Source: Sphingobium sp. SYK-6
GTDB lineage: Bacteria; Pseudomonadota; Alphaproteobacteria; Sphingomonadales; Sphingomonadaceae
Assembly: GCF_000283515.1 (NCBI RefSeq)
Contig: NC_015976.1
Span: forward strand, 2,884,501 to 2,948,500
Reading direction: 5' to 3'
DNA length: 64,000 nucleotides
Each line of letters starts with the position of its first letter. The stretch's first letter is position 1. The notes under the pieces were generated by a model. That model saw only the letters and a list, made by a program, of their open reading frames with translations. It did not search any database and had not been told where the DNA came from. Shown piece after piece: positions 8,294 to 17,564 of the stretch. The position numbers and the translations under genes are program-made.

Positions 8294-8836
8294 ATGGCGC
8301 AGCCCCCTGACGATGACGATGTACCGCCCGCCGATGCCGGCAACGGTGTCAGGGCGCACCTCGATATCCTGTACCGCGATCAGGCCCCGCAGCTCCGCCG
8401 CCGGCTTCGCGGGCAGCTGCGCTCCTCCGAGGAAGCGCACGACCTCGTGCAGGACGCGTTCGTCAGGCTGCTGGGCGCGGCTGCGCGACAGGCACTGCGC
8501 GAGCCGGAGGCCTTTCTCAACCGGATCGTCCGTAACCTGCTCATCGACCGGTCGCGCCGTCTCGCTGCGCGCGCGGCGCATGTTCCGCTCGACGAGGACA
8601 GCGAACCTGGCGTGCGGCCCTCGCAGGCCGACACCATCGAGCTGGCACAGATGCGCGACCGCTACCAGGCCGCAGTGAACGCGCTTCCCGAACGGATGCG
8701 CGAGGTATTTCTGCTCCACCGGATCGAAGGGCTGAGCTACAGGGAAATCGCGACGCGGCTCGGGATCAGCCACCGGACGGTGGAATGGCATATCGCCGAG
8801 GCGATCGTCCGGATCGGCAAGGGCCTGGAGCAATGA
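8294..8836 (+). CDS. ECF RNA polymerase sigma factor, FecI type
   Basis: This sigma factor directs RNA polymerase to target promoters after release by its FecR partner. Region 2 is seen in LYRDQAPQLRRRLRGQL ... SEEAHDLVQDAFVRLL and NRIVRNLLIDRSRR; region 4 is ALPERMREVFLLHRIEGLSYREIATRLGISHRTVEWHI. The length from ATG 8294 is 180 residues, normal for FecI. A GTG at 8249 would add 15 residues, and neither start has a clear ribosome-binding site. The stop overlaps the fecR start (ATGA). Position upstream of FecR, a TBDT and a lasso isopeptidase suggests that it senses the lasso peptide or its cargo through the receptor. Confidence 0.92.
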   Translation: MAQPPDDDDVPPADAGNGVRAHLDILYRDQAPQLRRRLRGQLRSSEEAHDLVQDAFVRLLGAAARQALREPEAFLNRIVRNLLIDRSRRLAARAAHVPLDEDSEPGVRPSQADTIELAQMRDRYQAAVNALPERMREVFLLHRIEGLSYREIATRLGISHRTVEWHIAEAIVRIGKGLEQ

Positions 8837-9855
8837 ACGAACCTGAAGCACCGCCGGCAGAGCCGCCCGAACGGCTCGCGCGCGAAGCCGCGACCTGGTT
8901 CGCGCGGATGCGCGGTCCCGATGCGGACGCGCACCGGGCAGCGTTCGATGGGTGGCTCGCGCAGGGTGCCGCGCACCGCAGTGCCTATAACCGGGCGGCC
9001 GAGATTTTCGCGTTGGGCAAGCTGCTTGCCGAACCCGGGACAGCCGCGCGCGCTCGCGGACGGCGCAGACCAGGGGTTGCCGCGCTGACGGCCGGCATCG
9101 CGCTTCTGCTCAGCGCCGCCGGCTGGTTCGCCCTGTACAGGCCAGGCCCTGACGGCGCGGTACCCGCCGTCGTGGCCGGTCGTGGCAACGACACGCGGCT
9201 GCTGTCGACCGTCGCGGGCGAGACGCGGACGATCCGCCTTGCCGATGACTCTGTCGTCCGGCTCGAGGGCGACAGCATGGTCAGGACCGGGTTCAGCGCG
9301 GACATGCGCCAGCTGCGCCTCGAACGCGGCAGCGCGAGGTTCGAGGTCGCGCATGAACGCCGGCCCTTTGTCGTTCTCGCCGGGGGCGGCAGCGTCACGG
9401 CGCGCGGCACGATCTTCGAGGTCGCCCTGACAGGCCGGGGACATGTCGACGTGCATCTGCTGCAGGGTGCGGTCGATGTCGCGCTGCCGGGGCGGAGCAG
9501 CGAGAACAGACCCGAAGCGGTCCGGCGGCTGGCGGCGGGCGAGAGCGTGTCGTTCGCGGCGAAGCCGGCGGTTTCCGGGACGGGACTGTCGGTCCCGGGC
9601 GCGGCGAATCCGCCGCCGTCCCCCCTCCCCTCTCCTGCGCGCGATTTCACGGGCATTGCGGTTGCGGATCTGGTCACCGAGGCGAACCGCGATGCCGTGC
9701 GTCCTATCCGGCTGGCTGACGCCTCGCTCGGCGCCCGCCGCGTATCGGGACGGTTCCGGGTCGACGACACGTCGCTGCTGGCGCGGCGCCTCGCGGCCCT
9801 GTTCGACGGGACCGCAGATTTCAGCGATCCGCAGGAGATCGTGCTGCGACCGTAA
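8833..9855 (+). CDS. FecR-type anti-sigma / sigma regulator
   Basis: The protein (340 residues from ATG 8833) sits in the inner membrane, holds the FecI-type sigma factor in the cytoplasm and reads the receptor in the periplasm. The N-terminal FecR domain has EAATWFARMRGPDADAH and FDGWLAQGAAHRSAYNRA; one membrane segment follows (AALTAGIALLLSAAGWFAL, about 87-105). The periplasmic FecR domain contains VAGETRTIRLADDSVVRLEG and RPFVVLAGGGSVTARGTIF. The last part, with ADLVTEANRD and RVSGRFRVDD, resembles the FecR C-terminal domain that contacts the receptor STN domain. The start overlaps the sigma gene stop by 4 nt. Confidence 0.92.
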   Translation: MNEPEAPPAEPPERLAREAATWFARMRGPDADAHRAAFDGWLAQGAAHRSAYNRAAEIFALGKLLAEPGTAARARGRRRPGVAALTAGIALLLSAAGWFALYRPGPDGAVPAVVAGRGNDTRLLSTVAGETRTIRLADDSVVRLEGDSMVRTGFSADMRQLRLERGSARFEVAHERRPFVVLAGGGSVTARGTIFEVALTGRGHVDVHLLQGAVDVALPGRSSENRPEAVRRLAAGESVSFAAKPAVSGTGLSVPGAANPPPSPLPSPARDFTGIAVADLVTEANRDAVRPIRLADASLGARRVSGRFRVDDTSLLARRLAALFDGTADFSDPQEIVLRP

Positions 9856-9953
9856 GACGGCGACAGTTTTTCCTTCCCCGCACCCCGTAGTTCCGCAATC
9901 GCTGCGTCAAGCCCCGTGACGCCGGCCTGAAGCCGGCAGGAAAAGGGGTGACG

Positions 9954-12554
9954 ATGACAATCAGCAAGGGGGCGTTCACGGCCGGCTGCCTCGTGGCGGC
10001 GGCAATCCAGGCAGGCATGCCAGCATCGGCGAAGGCGCAGACGGAGAGCGTCGCGACCTGGGATCTTCCCGCGCAGGCGCTGGGAGAGACATTGCGGGCG
10101 ATCGCGCGCCGGTCGGGGCGCGACATCCTGTTCGCGGAGGCGCTTGTCCGGGGGCGCCGGGCACGAGCGGTACGCGGCCGCCTTACGGCCAGGGCCGCAG
10201 TGCGCGCAGCCCTGGCCGGCAGCGACCTTGTCGTCGAAGAGCGCGACGGCGCATTGCTGGTACGGGCCCGGCCGCATGCCGCCCGACAGGACGATCCGGG
10301 GCCGGGCGAGATCGTGGTGACCGGCACGCGCATCCGTGGCGCGCAAAGCCCGTCGCCGGAGATCGTTGCGACACGGCAGGCGCTCGAGGATGCGGGCATC
10401 GACGATATGGCCGGCTTCTCGCGTATCCTGCCCCAGAATTTCTCAGGCGGGCAGAATCCCGGCGTGGCGGGCGGCGGCGACCAGGGCGGCCAGAGCAATA
10501 TCAACAATTCGACGACGCTCAACCTGCGGGGGCTTGGTGCCGACGCGACGCTGACGCTGATCAATGGCCATCGCATCGCCTATGACGCGCTGAACCAGGG
10601 CGTCGACGTATCGGCTATTCCGCTCGCCGCGATCGACCGGATCGAGGTGATCGCGGACGGTGCCTCGGCGCTCTACGGCTCGGATGCGGTCGGCGGCGTG
10701 GTCAATCTGCGGCTGCGACGCGACTATAGCGGTCTGGAGACGACCGCCCGGTTCGGTGCCTCGACCGAAGGCGGCAATGTCCAGCAGCAATATAGCGCTG
10801 TGACCGGCGCGCGCTGGGCGTCGGGCGGGTTCATGGTCGCGGCGGACTATGATCATTCGACACCGGTCCTGGCCTCGGACCGAAGTTATACGCGCAAGCT
10901 CAACGGATCGCAGACATTGCTCGCGCGACAGTCGCAGACCAGCGTCGTGCTGGCCGGCCATCAGCAACTCACGCCAGGTGTCACCTTCGAGCTCGACGGG
11001 CAGTTCTCCGACCGCAGGCTTCAGAAGACAAATGCCTTCACGGCCACGACCGACCCGTTCGTGAACGGTCTCGTCAACCATCCTGCCGCTCGCTCATGGT
11101 CGGTCACGCCGACATTGCGCGTCGATCTGTCCCCGGACTGGACCGCCTCGCTGGAGGCGACCCGCTCGGTCAGCAAAACGGATATCCGCTCGCGCAATTT
11201 CCGGAGTGGCATCGAGACCCCGGGGCGGCTGATCTACGAAAACAGGCTTATCAATATCGAGGCCGGCGCCGAAGGCCCGCTGGTCCGGATGCCCGGCGGC
11301 GACGCCCGTCTCGCCGTCGGCGGCGGCTGGCGCCAGTTTGATCTCGGGATCGACGTCACGCAGACGAGTGCGGGCGTTACCCGGACGACGCGAAGCGGGA
11401 ACGAAACGCGCAGGAGCCTCTTCGCCTATGGCGAGCTTTCGGTGCCGCTGGTGGGGCCGGACAACCGCATGCCGCTTGTCGAGCAGCTGCAGCTCAGTGC
11501 GGCCGTGCGATATGAACGCTACCAGGGCATCGAACAGGTGGCGACGCCCAAGCTCGGCATCATCTATGCGCCGCATCGCGATGTGACGCTGCGGTTCAGC
11601 TGGGGCAGGTCCTACAAGATTCCGACGCTCGATCAGGTCAACCGCGTCGAAGCCGGCGGGCTTCTGCCCGGCAGCCTGTTCGCGCCCCAGCCGGTGCCGG
11701 CGCTGCCGTCCGGTGCGACGGTTTTGGTGCTGAGCGGGGGCAATCCCGACCTCCGCTCCGAGCGAGCGACGACCTGGACCGCGTCGTTCGAGGTGCGTCC
11801 GCAATTCCTCGAGGGCCTCAAACTGGGCGCGAGCTGGTTTGACGTCGATTATCGCGACCGCATCGCCTCGCCGATCTCGGATACGCTGTCGGCGCTCGCC
11901 AATCCGGCATTCGCCGATTTCGTCCTCATGGCCCCTTCAGCGGCAGCGGTGCAGGCCATCGTCGATGGTCTGCCGCAGGCAATCACCAATGCGACCGGAC
12001 AGCCGTTCGATCCGGCAAGGGTCGGCGCGATCCTCGATGGACGTCTGCGCAATTCAGCGCATGAGCATGCCCGCGGCGTGGATCTCGACATCGAATACCG
12101 GATCAGTCCGGGTCCCCGCGACAGGCTGACGCTCAGCGCGACTGCAAGCTATCTCGATGCCAGCCGGCAGCTCAGCCCCGGCCAGCCCGTGCTTGCGCGA
12201 TCGGGGGTGATCTTCACGCCTCCCACGTGGCGCGTGCGGACAGGCGGTAGCTGGGATCGCGGCAACACCGGGTTCACGGCCTTCTTCAACTATTCCGGTG
12301 GGGTCTATGACAATCGCCTCGCGTCGCCGGGCGATATCCCGGCCTTCCCGACAGTGGATCTCAGCGCGCGCATCCGTACCACGGACGACCGGGGCCTGCT
12401 CCATGGCCTGGAATTCCGGCTGTCGGCGCTCAACGTCCTCGACGAGAAGCCGCACACCATCTTCACCTCCGACCCGGCGGCGATCCCCTATGATTCGACG
12501 AACCAGTCGTCGATCGGACGGTTCATCAGCCTGGCCGTGACCAAATCATGGTGA
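9954..12554 (+). CDS. TonB-dependent receptor with STN signalling domain (lasso locus)
   Basis: An outer-membrane transporter that also signals to FecR. The start is ATG 9954 (after AAGGGG, 5 nt); a GTG two codons earlier is too close to that site. A signal peptide ends near ASAKAQT. The STN domain follows (DLPAQALGETLRAIARRSG ... ILFAEALVRG ... LVVEERDGALLVR), then the TonB-box-like EIVVTGTRI, the plug (TLNLRGLGADATLTLINGHR ... VDVSAIPLAAIDRIEVIADG ... DAVGGVVNL) and the barrel, ending in a C-terminal Trp (VTKSW). An STN domain is the hallmark of receptors that control a FecI/FecR pair. In isopeptidase-type lasso clusters the receptor is thought to import the peptide for cleavage. Its stop overlaps the isopeptidase start by 7 nt. 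Confidence 0.93.
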   Translation: MTISKGAFTAGCLVAAAIQAGMPASAKAQTESVATWDLPAQALGETLRAIARRSGRDILFAEALVRGRRARAVRGRLTARAAVRAALAGSDLVVEERDGALLVRARPHAARQDDPGPGEIVVTGTRIRGAQSPSPEIVATRQALEDAGIDDMAGFSRILPQNFSGGQNPGVAGGGDQGGQSNINNSTTLNLRGLGADATLTLINGHRIAYDALNQGVDVSAIPLAAIDRIEVIADGASALYGSDAVGGVVNLRLRRDYSGLETTARFGASTEGGNVQQQYSAVTGARWASGGFMVAADYDHSTPVLASDRSYTRKLNGSQTLLARQSQTSVVLAGHQQLTPGVTFELDGQFSDRRLQKTNAFTATTDPFVNGLVNHPAARSWSVTPTLRVDLSPDWTASLEATRSVSKTDIRSRNFRSGIETPGRLIYENRLINIEAGAEGPLVRMPGGDARLAVGGGWRQFDLGIDVTQTSAGVTRTTRSGNETRRSLFAYGELSVPLVGPDNRMPLVEQLQLSAAVRYERYQGIEQVATPKLGIIYAPHRDVTLRFSWGRSYKIPTLDQVNRVEAGGLLPGSLFAPQPVPALPSGATVLVLSGGNPDLRSERATTWTASFEVRPQFLEGLKLGASWFDVDYRDRIASPISDTLSALANPAFADFVLMAPSAAAVQAIVDGLPQAITNATGQPFDPARVGAILDGRLRNSAHEHARGVDLDIEYRISPGPRDRLTLSATASYLDASRQLSPGQPVLARSGVIFTPPTWRVRTGGSWDRGNTGFTAFFNYSGGVYDNRLASPGDIPAFPTVDLSARIRTTDDRGLLHGLEFRLSALNVLDEKPHTIFTSDPAAIPYDSTNQSSIGRFISLAVTKSW

Positions 12555-14656
12555 GCGCGATGCGGATGCTGCTGGCGGGCCTTGTGCTGCTCGCTCTCCT
12601 GCCCGGCAGGGCGCTTGCCGATACGGCAACGCCCTGCGGCGATATCGTTCCGCAGGCGGAGGGACCGTTTCCCGTGCGTCCGGTCACACCTGATGATCTC
12701 GTCAGGCTGCGCGACATCGGCCCGGTGGATGCTTCTTCGCTCGACGCGCGGCTGTTTACGCTGTCCCCCGACGGCAGGAGCGTCGCATTCCAGCTGCGCC
12801 GGGCCGACCCGGTCCGCAACGGCTATTGCCTGGCGATGGTCGTGCTTGATCTGCGGAAGGGCGCGCATCCACGTATCATCGATTCCGGCGGCGAATTCAT
12901 CCGGATCCATTTCGACTTTCGCGACAAAGCGGATTTCCCGACCGGCATCGCCCGGCCGATCACCCCGCGATGGTCTCCGGACGGGCGCTGGATCGCGTAT
13001 CTGAAGCGCGAACACGGCCTCACCCAGGTCTGGCGCGCCAACGTGGATGGGTCCGGCAGCATGCCCCTCACCCACAGCGCCAGCGATGTGGAGGATTTCC
13101 GGTTCGCTCCGGATGGTCATACGCTCGTCTTCTCGAGCCGTCCGGCACTCGATGCCGCCCGACGGGCGATCGACCGTGAGGGGCTGTCCGGCTTTCATTA
13201 TGACGATCGCTATGCACCGATGGCCAGCGACCGCCCGTTTCCGACCGCGCCGCTCCCGCGCGAGGTCGTCGCACAGGAGCTCGGGACCGGGACAATCCGT
13301 CCGGCGACCGCAATCGAGACCGCATTGCTGCCGGGGTCCCCGGTCACGGAAGTCGCATGGACCGAAACGCGTGGTCGCGATGGACGAAAGGCGTGGCTCG
13401 CCATTCCGTCCGCGACATTCTGGGCATGGCGCGGGCGGCTGATGGCCGAAGACCGCAATGGCAAGGCAGTCACCTGCGCGGCACTCGTCTGCGCGGACGC
13501 GCGGCGGCCCTGGTGGACGCACAACGGGCGCGTCCGGTTCTTCCATCAGGAAGGCTGGGCACACGGGTCGGTGGCCATCTACGAATGGACGCCCGGCGTC
13601 GCCGCACCACATCGCCTCTACATAACCGACGATGTTCTGGCCGACTGCCAGCCCGATGGCGATACCCTGCTGTGTCTGCGCGAGGCGTCGCTGACGCCGC
13701 GGCGGCTTGAACGGCTCGATCCGGCGACCGGGCGCCGCACGGTCATCTTCGACCCCAATCCCGGCTTTGCCATGCTGCAGAAGGGACAGGTCGAACGGCT
13801 GCATCTGCGCAACACCTTCGGCCTGCCGTCGATCGCCGATCTCGTGCTGCCGGTCGGCTACCGGTCAGGCACACGCTATCCGCTGGTTGTTGTGCAATAT
13901 GAGACGCGCGGCTTCCTGCGCGGCGGCACCGGTGACGATTATCCCATTCAGGCCTTTGCGGGTCGCGGCTACGCCGTCCTCAGCGTCAGCCGGCCCGCGT
14001 TCACGGGGTCGGAAAGCGGCAAGGCGGATGTCGTGAAACTCGAACGCGGCAATCTTGCCGATTTTTCCAACAGGAAGAGCGCCCTCTCCTCGATCGAGGC
14101 CGGTGTCCGGCTCGCCATAGAAGGCGGGATCGCCGATCCCGGACGGGTCGGCCTTACCGGCATGAGCGACGGCGCGACGGTCGCTGCCTATGCGCTGCTC
14201 CACAGCCGGACCTTCGCCGCGGTCGCCATGAGCAGCTGCTGCTTCGACACGACATTTCCGACGCGGGTCGGACCGGTCGCGGCACGGCATTTTTATGCAG
14301 TCGGCTATCCGGGGATGACCGACGAGGCCGGCGAAGCCTTCTGGGACCAGATTTCCCTGTCGCGGAACGCCCGGAAAATCCGGACGCCGATCCTCCTTCA
14401 GGTGGCCGACGATGAGTTTATGAGCGCGCTGGAAAGCTACACCGCCCTGCGCGAGGTGAACGCGCCCATCGATCTGTTCGTGTTCCCGGGCGAGCATCAT
14501 GTGAAATGGCAGCCTGCCCATCGTCTTGCCATGTACCGCAGGTCGCTTGACTGGTTCGATTTCTGGCTGAAGGGCGAGAAATCGGCTGAGCCCGACCGGC
14601 AGGAGGACATCAGGCACTGGGAGGCCCTGCGTGATGCACCGCCGGCTGTGAAGTGA
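12548..14656 (+). CDS. Lasso peptide isopeptidase, S9/prolyl-oligopeptidase family (AtxE-like)
   Basis: The enzyme hydrolyses the isopeptide bond that closes the lasso ring, linearising the peptide. It has a signal peptide (MLLAGLVLLALLPGRALA), a beta-propeller with WSPDGRWIAY-type repeats and a C-terminal alpha/beta-hydrolase domain. The nucleophile Ser540 lies in GMSDGA, the acid is Asp621 or 622 in VADDEF, and the His is 650 or 651 in GEHHVKW. This is the arrangement of AtxE2 from Asticcacaulis excentricus, a lasso-specific member of the family. The length is about 702 residues. The export signal and the neighbouring TBDT point to periplasmic degradation of reimported peptide. The 3' end overlaps the convergent cyclase gene by 47 nt. 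Confidence 0.9.
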   Translation: MVSAMRMLLAGLVLLALLPGRALADTATPCGDIVPQAEGPFPVRPVTPDDLVRLRDIGPVDASSLDARLFTLSPDGRSVAFQLRRADPVRNGYCLAMVVLDLRKGAHPRIIDSGGEFIRIHFDFRDKADFPTGIARPITPRWSPDGRWIAYLKREHGLTQVWRANVDGSGSMPLTHSASDVEDFRFAPDGHTLVFSSRPALDAARRAIDREGLSGFHYDDRYAPMASDRPFPTAPLPREVVAQELGTGTIRPATAIETALLPGSPVTEVAWTETRGRDGRKAWLAIPSATFWAWRGRLMAEDRNGKAVTCAALVCADARRPWWTHNGRVRFFHQEGWAHGSVAIYEWTPGVAAPHRLYITDDVLADCQPDGDTLLCLREASLTPRRLERLDPATGRRTVIFDPNPGFAMLQKGQVERLHLRNTFGLPSIADLVLPVGYRSGTRYPLVVVQYETRGFLRGGTGDDYPIQAFAGRGYAVLSVSRPAFTGSESGKADVVKLERGNLADFSNRKSALSSIEAGVRLAIEGGIADPGRVGLTGMSDGATVAAYALLHSRTFAAVAMSSCCFDTTFPTRVGPVAARHFYAVGYPGMTDEAGEAFWDQISLSRNARKIRTPILLQVADDEFMSALESYTALREVNAPIDLFVFPGEHHVKWQPAHRLAMYRRSLDWFDFWLKGEKSAEPDRQEDIRHWEALRDAPPAVK

Positions 14657-16394
14657 GGTCCGCCAGTTTCCGGCTCCATACCCCTGTCCATGCCTCGGTA
14701 TCGAGCAGATCGAGAAGGCGTACCTGCTCTTCACCTGTGAAAGGCATGTCGCTGCGAAACCGGCGGTCGACCGCATCGCGGTCGATGATTTGCTGCCGAG
14801 CGAGATTGCCTTCGAGGAGCCGGGACCGGATCTGCTCGCGATGGTTACGAAGGATGGTGGCGCTGACGCCGTCAGGACCACCCTTGGTCCGGCGAAAGAG
14901 CACAGCATCCGGCAGATCGGCGGCGAAGGCCAGCCGGGCGACGGCGCGATCGCGGCCGCCCGATCGCCATTGCCATGACGGAATGGCGAGGCAGGCCTCC
15001 AAGACGGGTTGCGAGACGAGCGGTGTCAGGACGGGCGCGAAAGCGCCCCGGCCGGGGTCGAGAACATGCTGTACGCGCAGCAGCGCCGCGATGTGCGCAG
15101 CCTTGCCTGGCAGGGCATCGGGCGGCGCCTCGAACCAGGGATGCGCGATCTCCCCTGTCGCAAGGCAGGCATCGGAATCGAGAAACATCGCCGAGCATGG
15201 CCAGGGATAGCGCCGCCGTCGGCGCGTCCGCCAGGCGGCCCGCAGCGCTTCGCCCGGGCCGCCTCCGGTCTGGCGGCAGACGTCCAGAAATGTCATGAAC
15301 AGACCGGGCGTGAAGCCACGGGCGAAATAGCGGTCGGTGATGGCGGCAGCGGACTGGGAATAGCCAAAGACATTGTCGCCGCCATTGCCGGTGATGAAGG
15401 CATCGCTTCCTTCGGACCGGGCCACTTCCAGATGCGCCCGTTCATAGGCCTGAATGAGCGTGCGTCCGATCGGCCGTGGCAGATGCGGACTGACAGGCCT
15501 GTCGATGTCGATCTCCTCGAGCGCATAGCGGCATTCCGTGAGGGGAAGACCGAGGTGGGCACAGAGCACCCGTGCATGGCTGCGTTCGTCGCCGGCGGGA
15601 TCATCGGTGTACATGGTGATGCAACGGACATCCCGGCCCGAACGGGCAAGACACGCCGCGACGATCGAGGAGTCGAGGCCACCTGAGACGCTGACAAGCG
15701 GGCGCGCGCAGGTTGCGGCCCAGCTCCCGACGGTATGGAACACCAGGCGCCGGAGCCGTTCGGCAGCGGATGTGTCATGTTCGTCCTGACGACAAGCGAC
15801 ATGCTGCCAGGGCGCCCACTCGGGCCGCTGGCCCGGCTCATGACCGGGCACGCCAATCGAACATCCGGGCAGCAGTTCACGGATGCCATCGAGAGCCGTG
15901 CCGGCCTCCGGCAGACCGCGACTGTAATGGTGGCGCAGAAGCGCGCGCCAGTCGATCGCCGGCCGGACTTCTCCCGATGCCAGCAGGAGCTCGACGTCGG
16001 ACGCGAACAGGGTCGCTGTCGGGATCTCAGCATAATAGCAGGGCAGCAGGCCGGATGGATCACGCAGCACGCGATATCCGCCAGCGTCTGGGAATATACC
16101 CGCCCAGGCACCCCAGCAGCGCATCAGGGCGGCGCTGCCGCCACCGGCGAGGATCAGGCCGGCTTGGCCGTCATCGAGCACGCCGAACGGCCGTGCCGGT
16201 CCGTGTCGGGGAAACAGGGTGCCGACGATCACGCCCCGATCGTGAAGGAGTGGCCGTCCGCAGGTGCTACTCGCCAGCACGGTCAGGGGAAAGTGTTCAT
16301 GCACCACCTCAAGACCAGTTTTGCGAGCAAGGAAGTTCGGGTCCGGCGCCGGGGCATGGCTGTGCGCGATGGCGAACAGGTAGCGGGGTTTCAC
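14610..16394 (-). CDS. Lasso cyclase C, asparagine-synthetase-like
   Basis: It adenylates the side-chain carboxylate of an Asp or Glu in the precursor core and lets the freed N-terminal amine attack, forming the ring. The AMP-binding loop is SVSGGLDSSIVA, and a second typical block is TGNGGDNVFGYSQS. The N-terminal glutaminase-like domain is present but begins VKPRYLFAIAHS without the catalytic Cys, as usual for lasso C proteins. I chose GTG 16394, which overlaps the B stop as GTGA; the longer open frame upstream is antisense to nothing useful and overlaps B. The product is 594 residues, close to known C proteins. It is the last gene of the A-B-C operon. Confidence 0.92.
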   Translation of the reverse strand: MKPRYLFAIAHSHAPAPDPNFLARKTGLEVVHEHFPLTVLASSTCGRPLLHDRGVIVGTLFPRHGPARPFGVLDDGQAGLILAGGGSAALMRCWGAWAGIFPDAGGYRVLRDPSGLLPCYYAEIPTATLFASDVELLLASGEVRPAIDWRALLRHHYSRGLPEAGTALDGIRELLPGCSIGVPGHEPGQRPEWAPWQHVACRQDEHDTSAAERLRRLVFHTVGSWAATCARPLVSVSGGLDSSIVAACLARSGRDVRCITMYTDDPAGDERSHARVLCAHLGLPLTECRYALEEIDIDRPVSPHLPRPIGRTLIQAYERAHLEVARSEGSDAFITGNGGDNVFGYSQSAAAITDRYFARGFTPGLFMTFLDVCRQTGGGPGEALRAAWRTRRRRRYPWPCSAMFLDSDACLATGEIAHPWFEAPPDALPGKAAHIAALLRVQHVLDPGRGAFAPVLTPLVSQPVLEACLAIPSWQWRSGGRDRAVARLAFAADLPDAVLFRRTKGGPDGVSATILRNHREQIRSRLLEGNLARQQIIDRDAVDRRFRSDMPFTGEEQVRLLDLLDTEAWTGVWSRKLADLTSQPAVHHAGPPSA

Positions 16395-17041
16395 GATATC
16401 ACCCGGATCGGTGTGAACATGCGCGCTTCCTCGAGACCGCCCACAACGACGGCATCGTTCCACTGCACCCAGCAATGGGCGGCGAACGGCTCGAGCCGCA
16501 CGCCGAACACGATCGCAGGAGCAACGCCGACACGGCGACAAAGCGCCCATGCCGCAAGCGCGCGCGGCAGGCATTGATCCGCCTTGCGGAACGAGAGTGC
16601 AGTGGAAGCGAAGGCGGCAGCGATGCGTGCGATGCGCGCTTCCGCATCGTCAGTTCCGGGCACGGTTCCGGTGTCTGCTTCCATTTCGCATACGATGTCG
16701 GCCAGATGCCGTCGGCGGAGCGAAGCCGAAGAGCGGCGCCATGCCAGATGGGCGCGTACGATGTCGAAAGTGCGCACGGCACGTGGTGGCTCCGTACCGG
16801 CCTCCCTGGCCGGAAGCGGATGCGACACAGCTATCGGCGGGCGTGGTGCCCCGGCCGTCAGCAAGCCGCACCCGGCAAGCCGGTCGAGCCCCTCGGGTTC
16901 CGTGCCTGTATCTGCCCATTGCAGGAACAGCGCATTCTGCTCCGGACGCAGGCGGACATAGCGGTCGCGCCGAAGGTCGAGAAAGACGGCCTGCCCGGCA
17001 CAGACGCACCATGAGATATCGTCGGATATGTGGAAGGACAT
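16391..17041 (-). CDS. Lasso leader peptidase B with fused RRE domain
   Basis: It binds the precursor leader and cuts it off. Start ATG 17041 (MSFHISDDISWCVCAGQ) gives 216 residues, matching proteobacterial fused B proteins; longer in-frame extensions run through the precursor gene. The N-terminal 75 residues are the PqqD-like recognition element (AVFLDLRRDRYVRL ... LDRLAGCGLL). The C-terminal part is a transglutaminase-like cysteine protease with the triad Cys157 (DQCLPRA), His189 (AAHCWV) and Asp196 (QWNDAVV). The gene lies 52 nt after the precursor stop and overlaps the cyclase gene by 4 nt. Confidence 0.9.
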   Translation of the reverse strand: MSFHISDDISWCVCAGQAVFLDLRRDRYVRLRPEQNALFLQWADTGTEPEGLDRLAGCGLLTAGAPRPPIAVSHPLPAREAGTEPPRAVRTFDIVRAHLAWRRSSASLRRRHLADIVCEMEADTGTVPGTDDAEARIARIAAAFASTALSFRKADQCLPRALAAWALCRRVGVAPAIVFGVRLEPFAAHCWVQWNDAVVVGGLEEARMFTPIRVIS

Positions 17042-17093
17042 GGCGGGGTCCCGCGAAAGGGTGCGCGCGCCGGTGGCACGCGCACCGGTATCG

Positions 17094-17225
17094 TCAGTCG
17101 TCGGTGAGGCCCGTCTGGAGACTGAGGCTCCCTTCATTGTCCTCGACGATGAAGGCACCGCCCTTCGTGTCGGTGCTCGCATTGCCGAGTTCGATCAGAT
17201 CGTCCGTCTCATGTTCGTGGTTCAT
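17094..17225 (-). CDS. Lasso peptide precursor A (43 residues)
   Basis: A small gene found by reading upstream of B. GGAGG lies 6 nt before the ATG at 17225. The leader begins MNHEHETDDLIELGNAST and ends DTK, with Thr at the penultimate position, the residue that lasso B and C enzymes need. The predicted core is 22 residues, starts GGAFIVEDN, continues EGSLSL and ends QTGLTDD. A Gly1 N-terminus and a terminal Asp-Asp match sphingomonad lasso peptides such as sphingonodin and syanodin. Ring closure would use Glu7 or Asp8. The leader segment LIELGNAS resembles the hydrophobic RRE-binding stretch. Core boundaries and ring residue are inference. Confidence 0.88.
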   Translation of the reverse strand: MNHEHETDDLIELGNASTDTKGGAFIVEDNEGSLSLQTGLTDD

Positions 17226-17287
17226 GGCTTTCCTCCATTTGAGAGAAACGTCATGGCCATGACCGCTGCAATGTAGCGCGTCTGATA

Positions 17288-17316
17288 ATTATACGAAGCT
17301 TATAATCCTGTTATAT
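17288..17316 (-). promoter_or_regulatory. Candidate promoter of the lasso A-B-C operon
   Basis: A perfect TATAAT lies on the minus strand (17293-17288), 62 nt before the precursor start, in a locally AT-rich patch. The -35 region (around ATAACA / TATAAC) is weak, so an activator or an alternative sigma factor is possible. Confidence 0.4.
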
Positions 17317-17564
17317 CGCGATTATTCCGCGATCGCTGCTTCGACATCCCGATCCGCCCGAAGCCGGGTGTGAGAACATGCCTGGACATGCACCGTCACC
17401 TTTAGTCGCAAGACCTGGACATCCGCGACGGCCACCCGGCAGCGCACCGGTCGGGCGTGCCTCGAGTCGTCATTGAGGCATTGCGAATGATGCGTTGCAA
17501 CATAATTGTCACAAACCGGAGGCTTCCGACGCCGCCAGCTACGCCCCCGGCCAGATCGTCACTG

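Noticed and set aside
8079..8294. Small ORFs in the divergent region upstream of the ECF sigma gene
   Set aside because: No ribosome-binding site, no motif and no consistent frame; this is better read as a promoter region.
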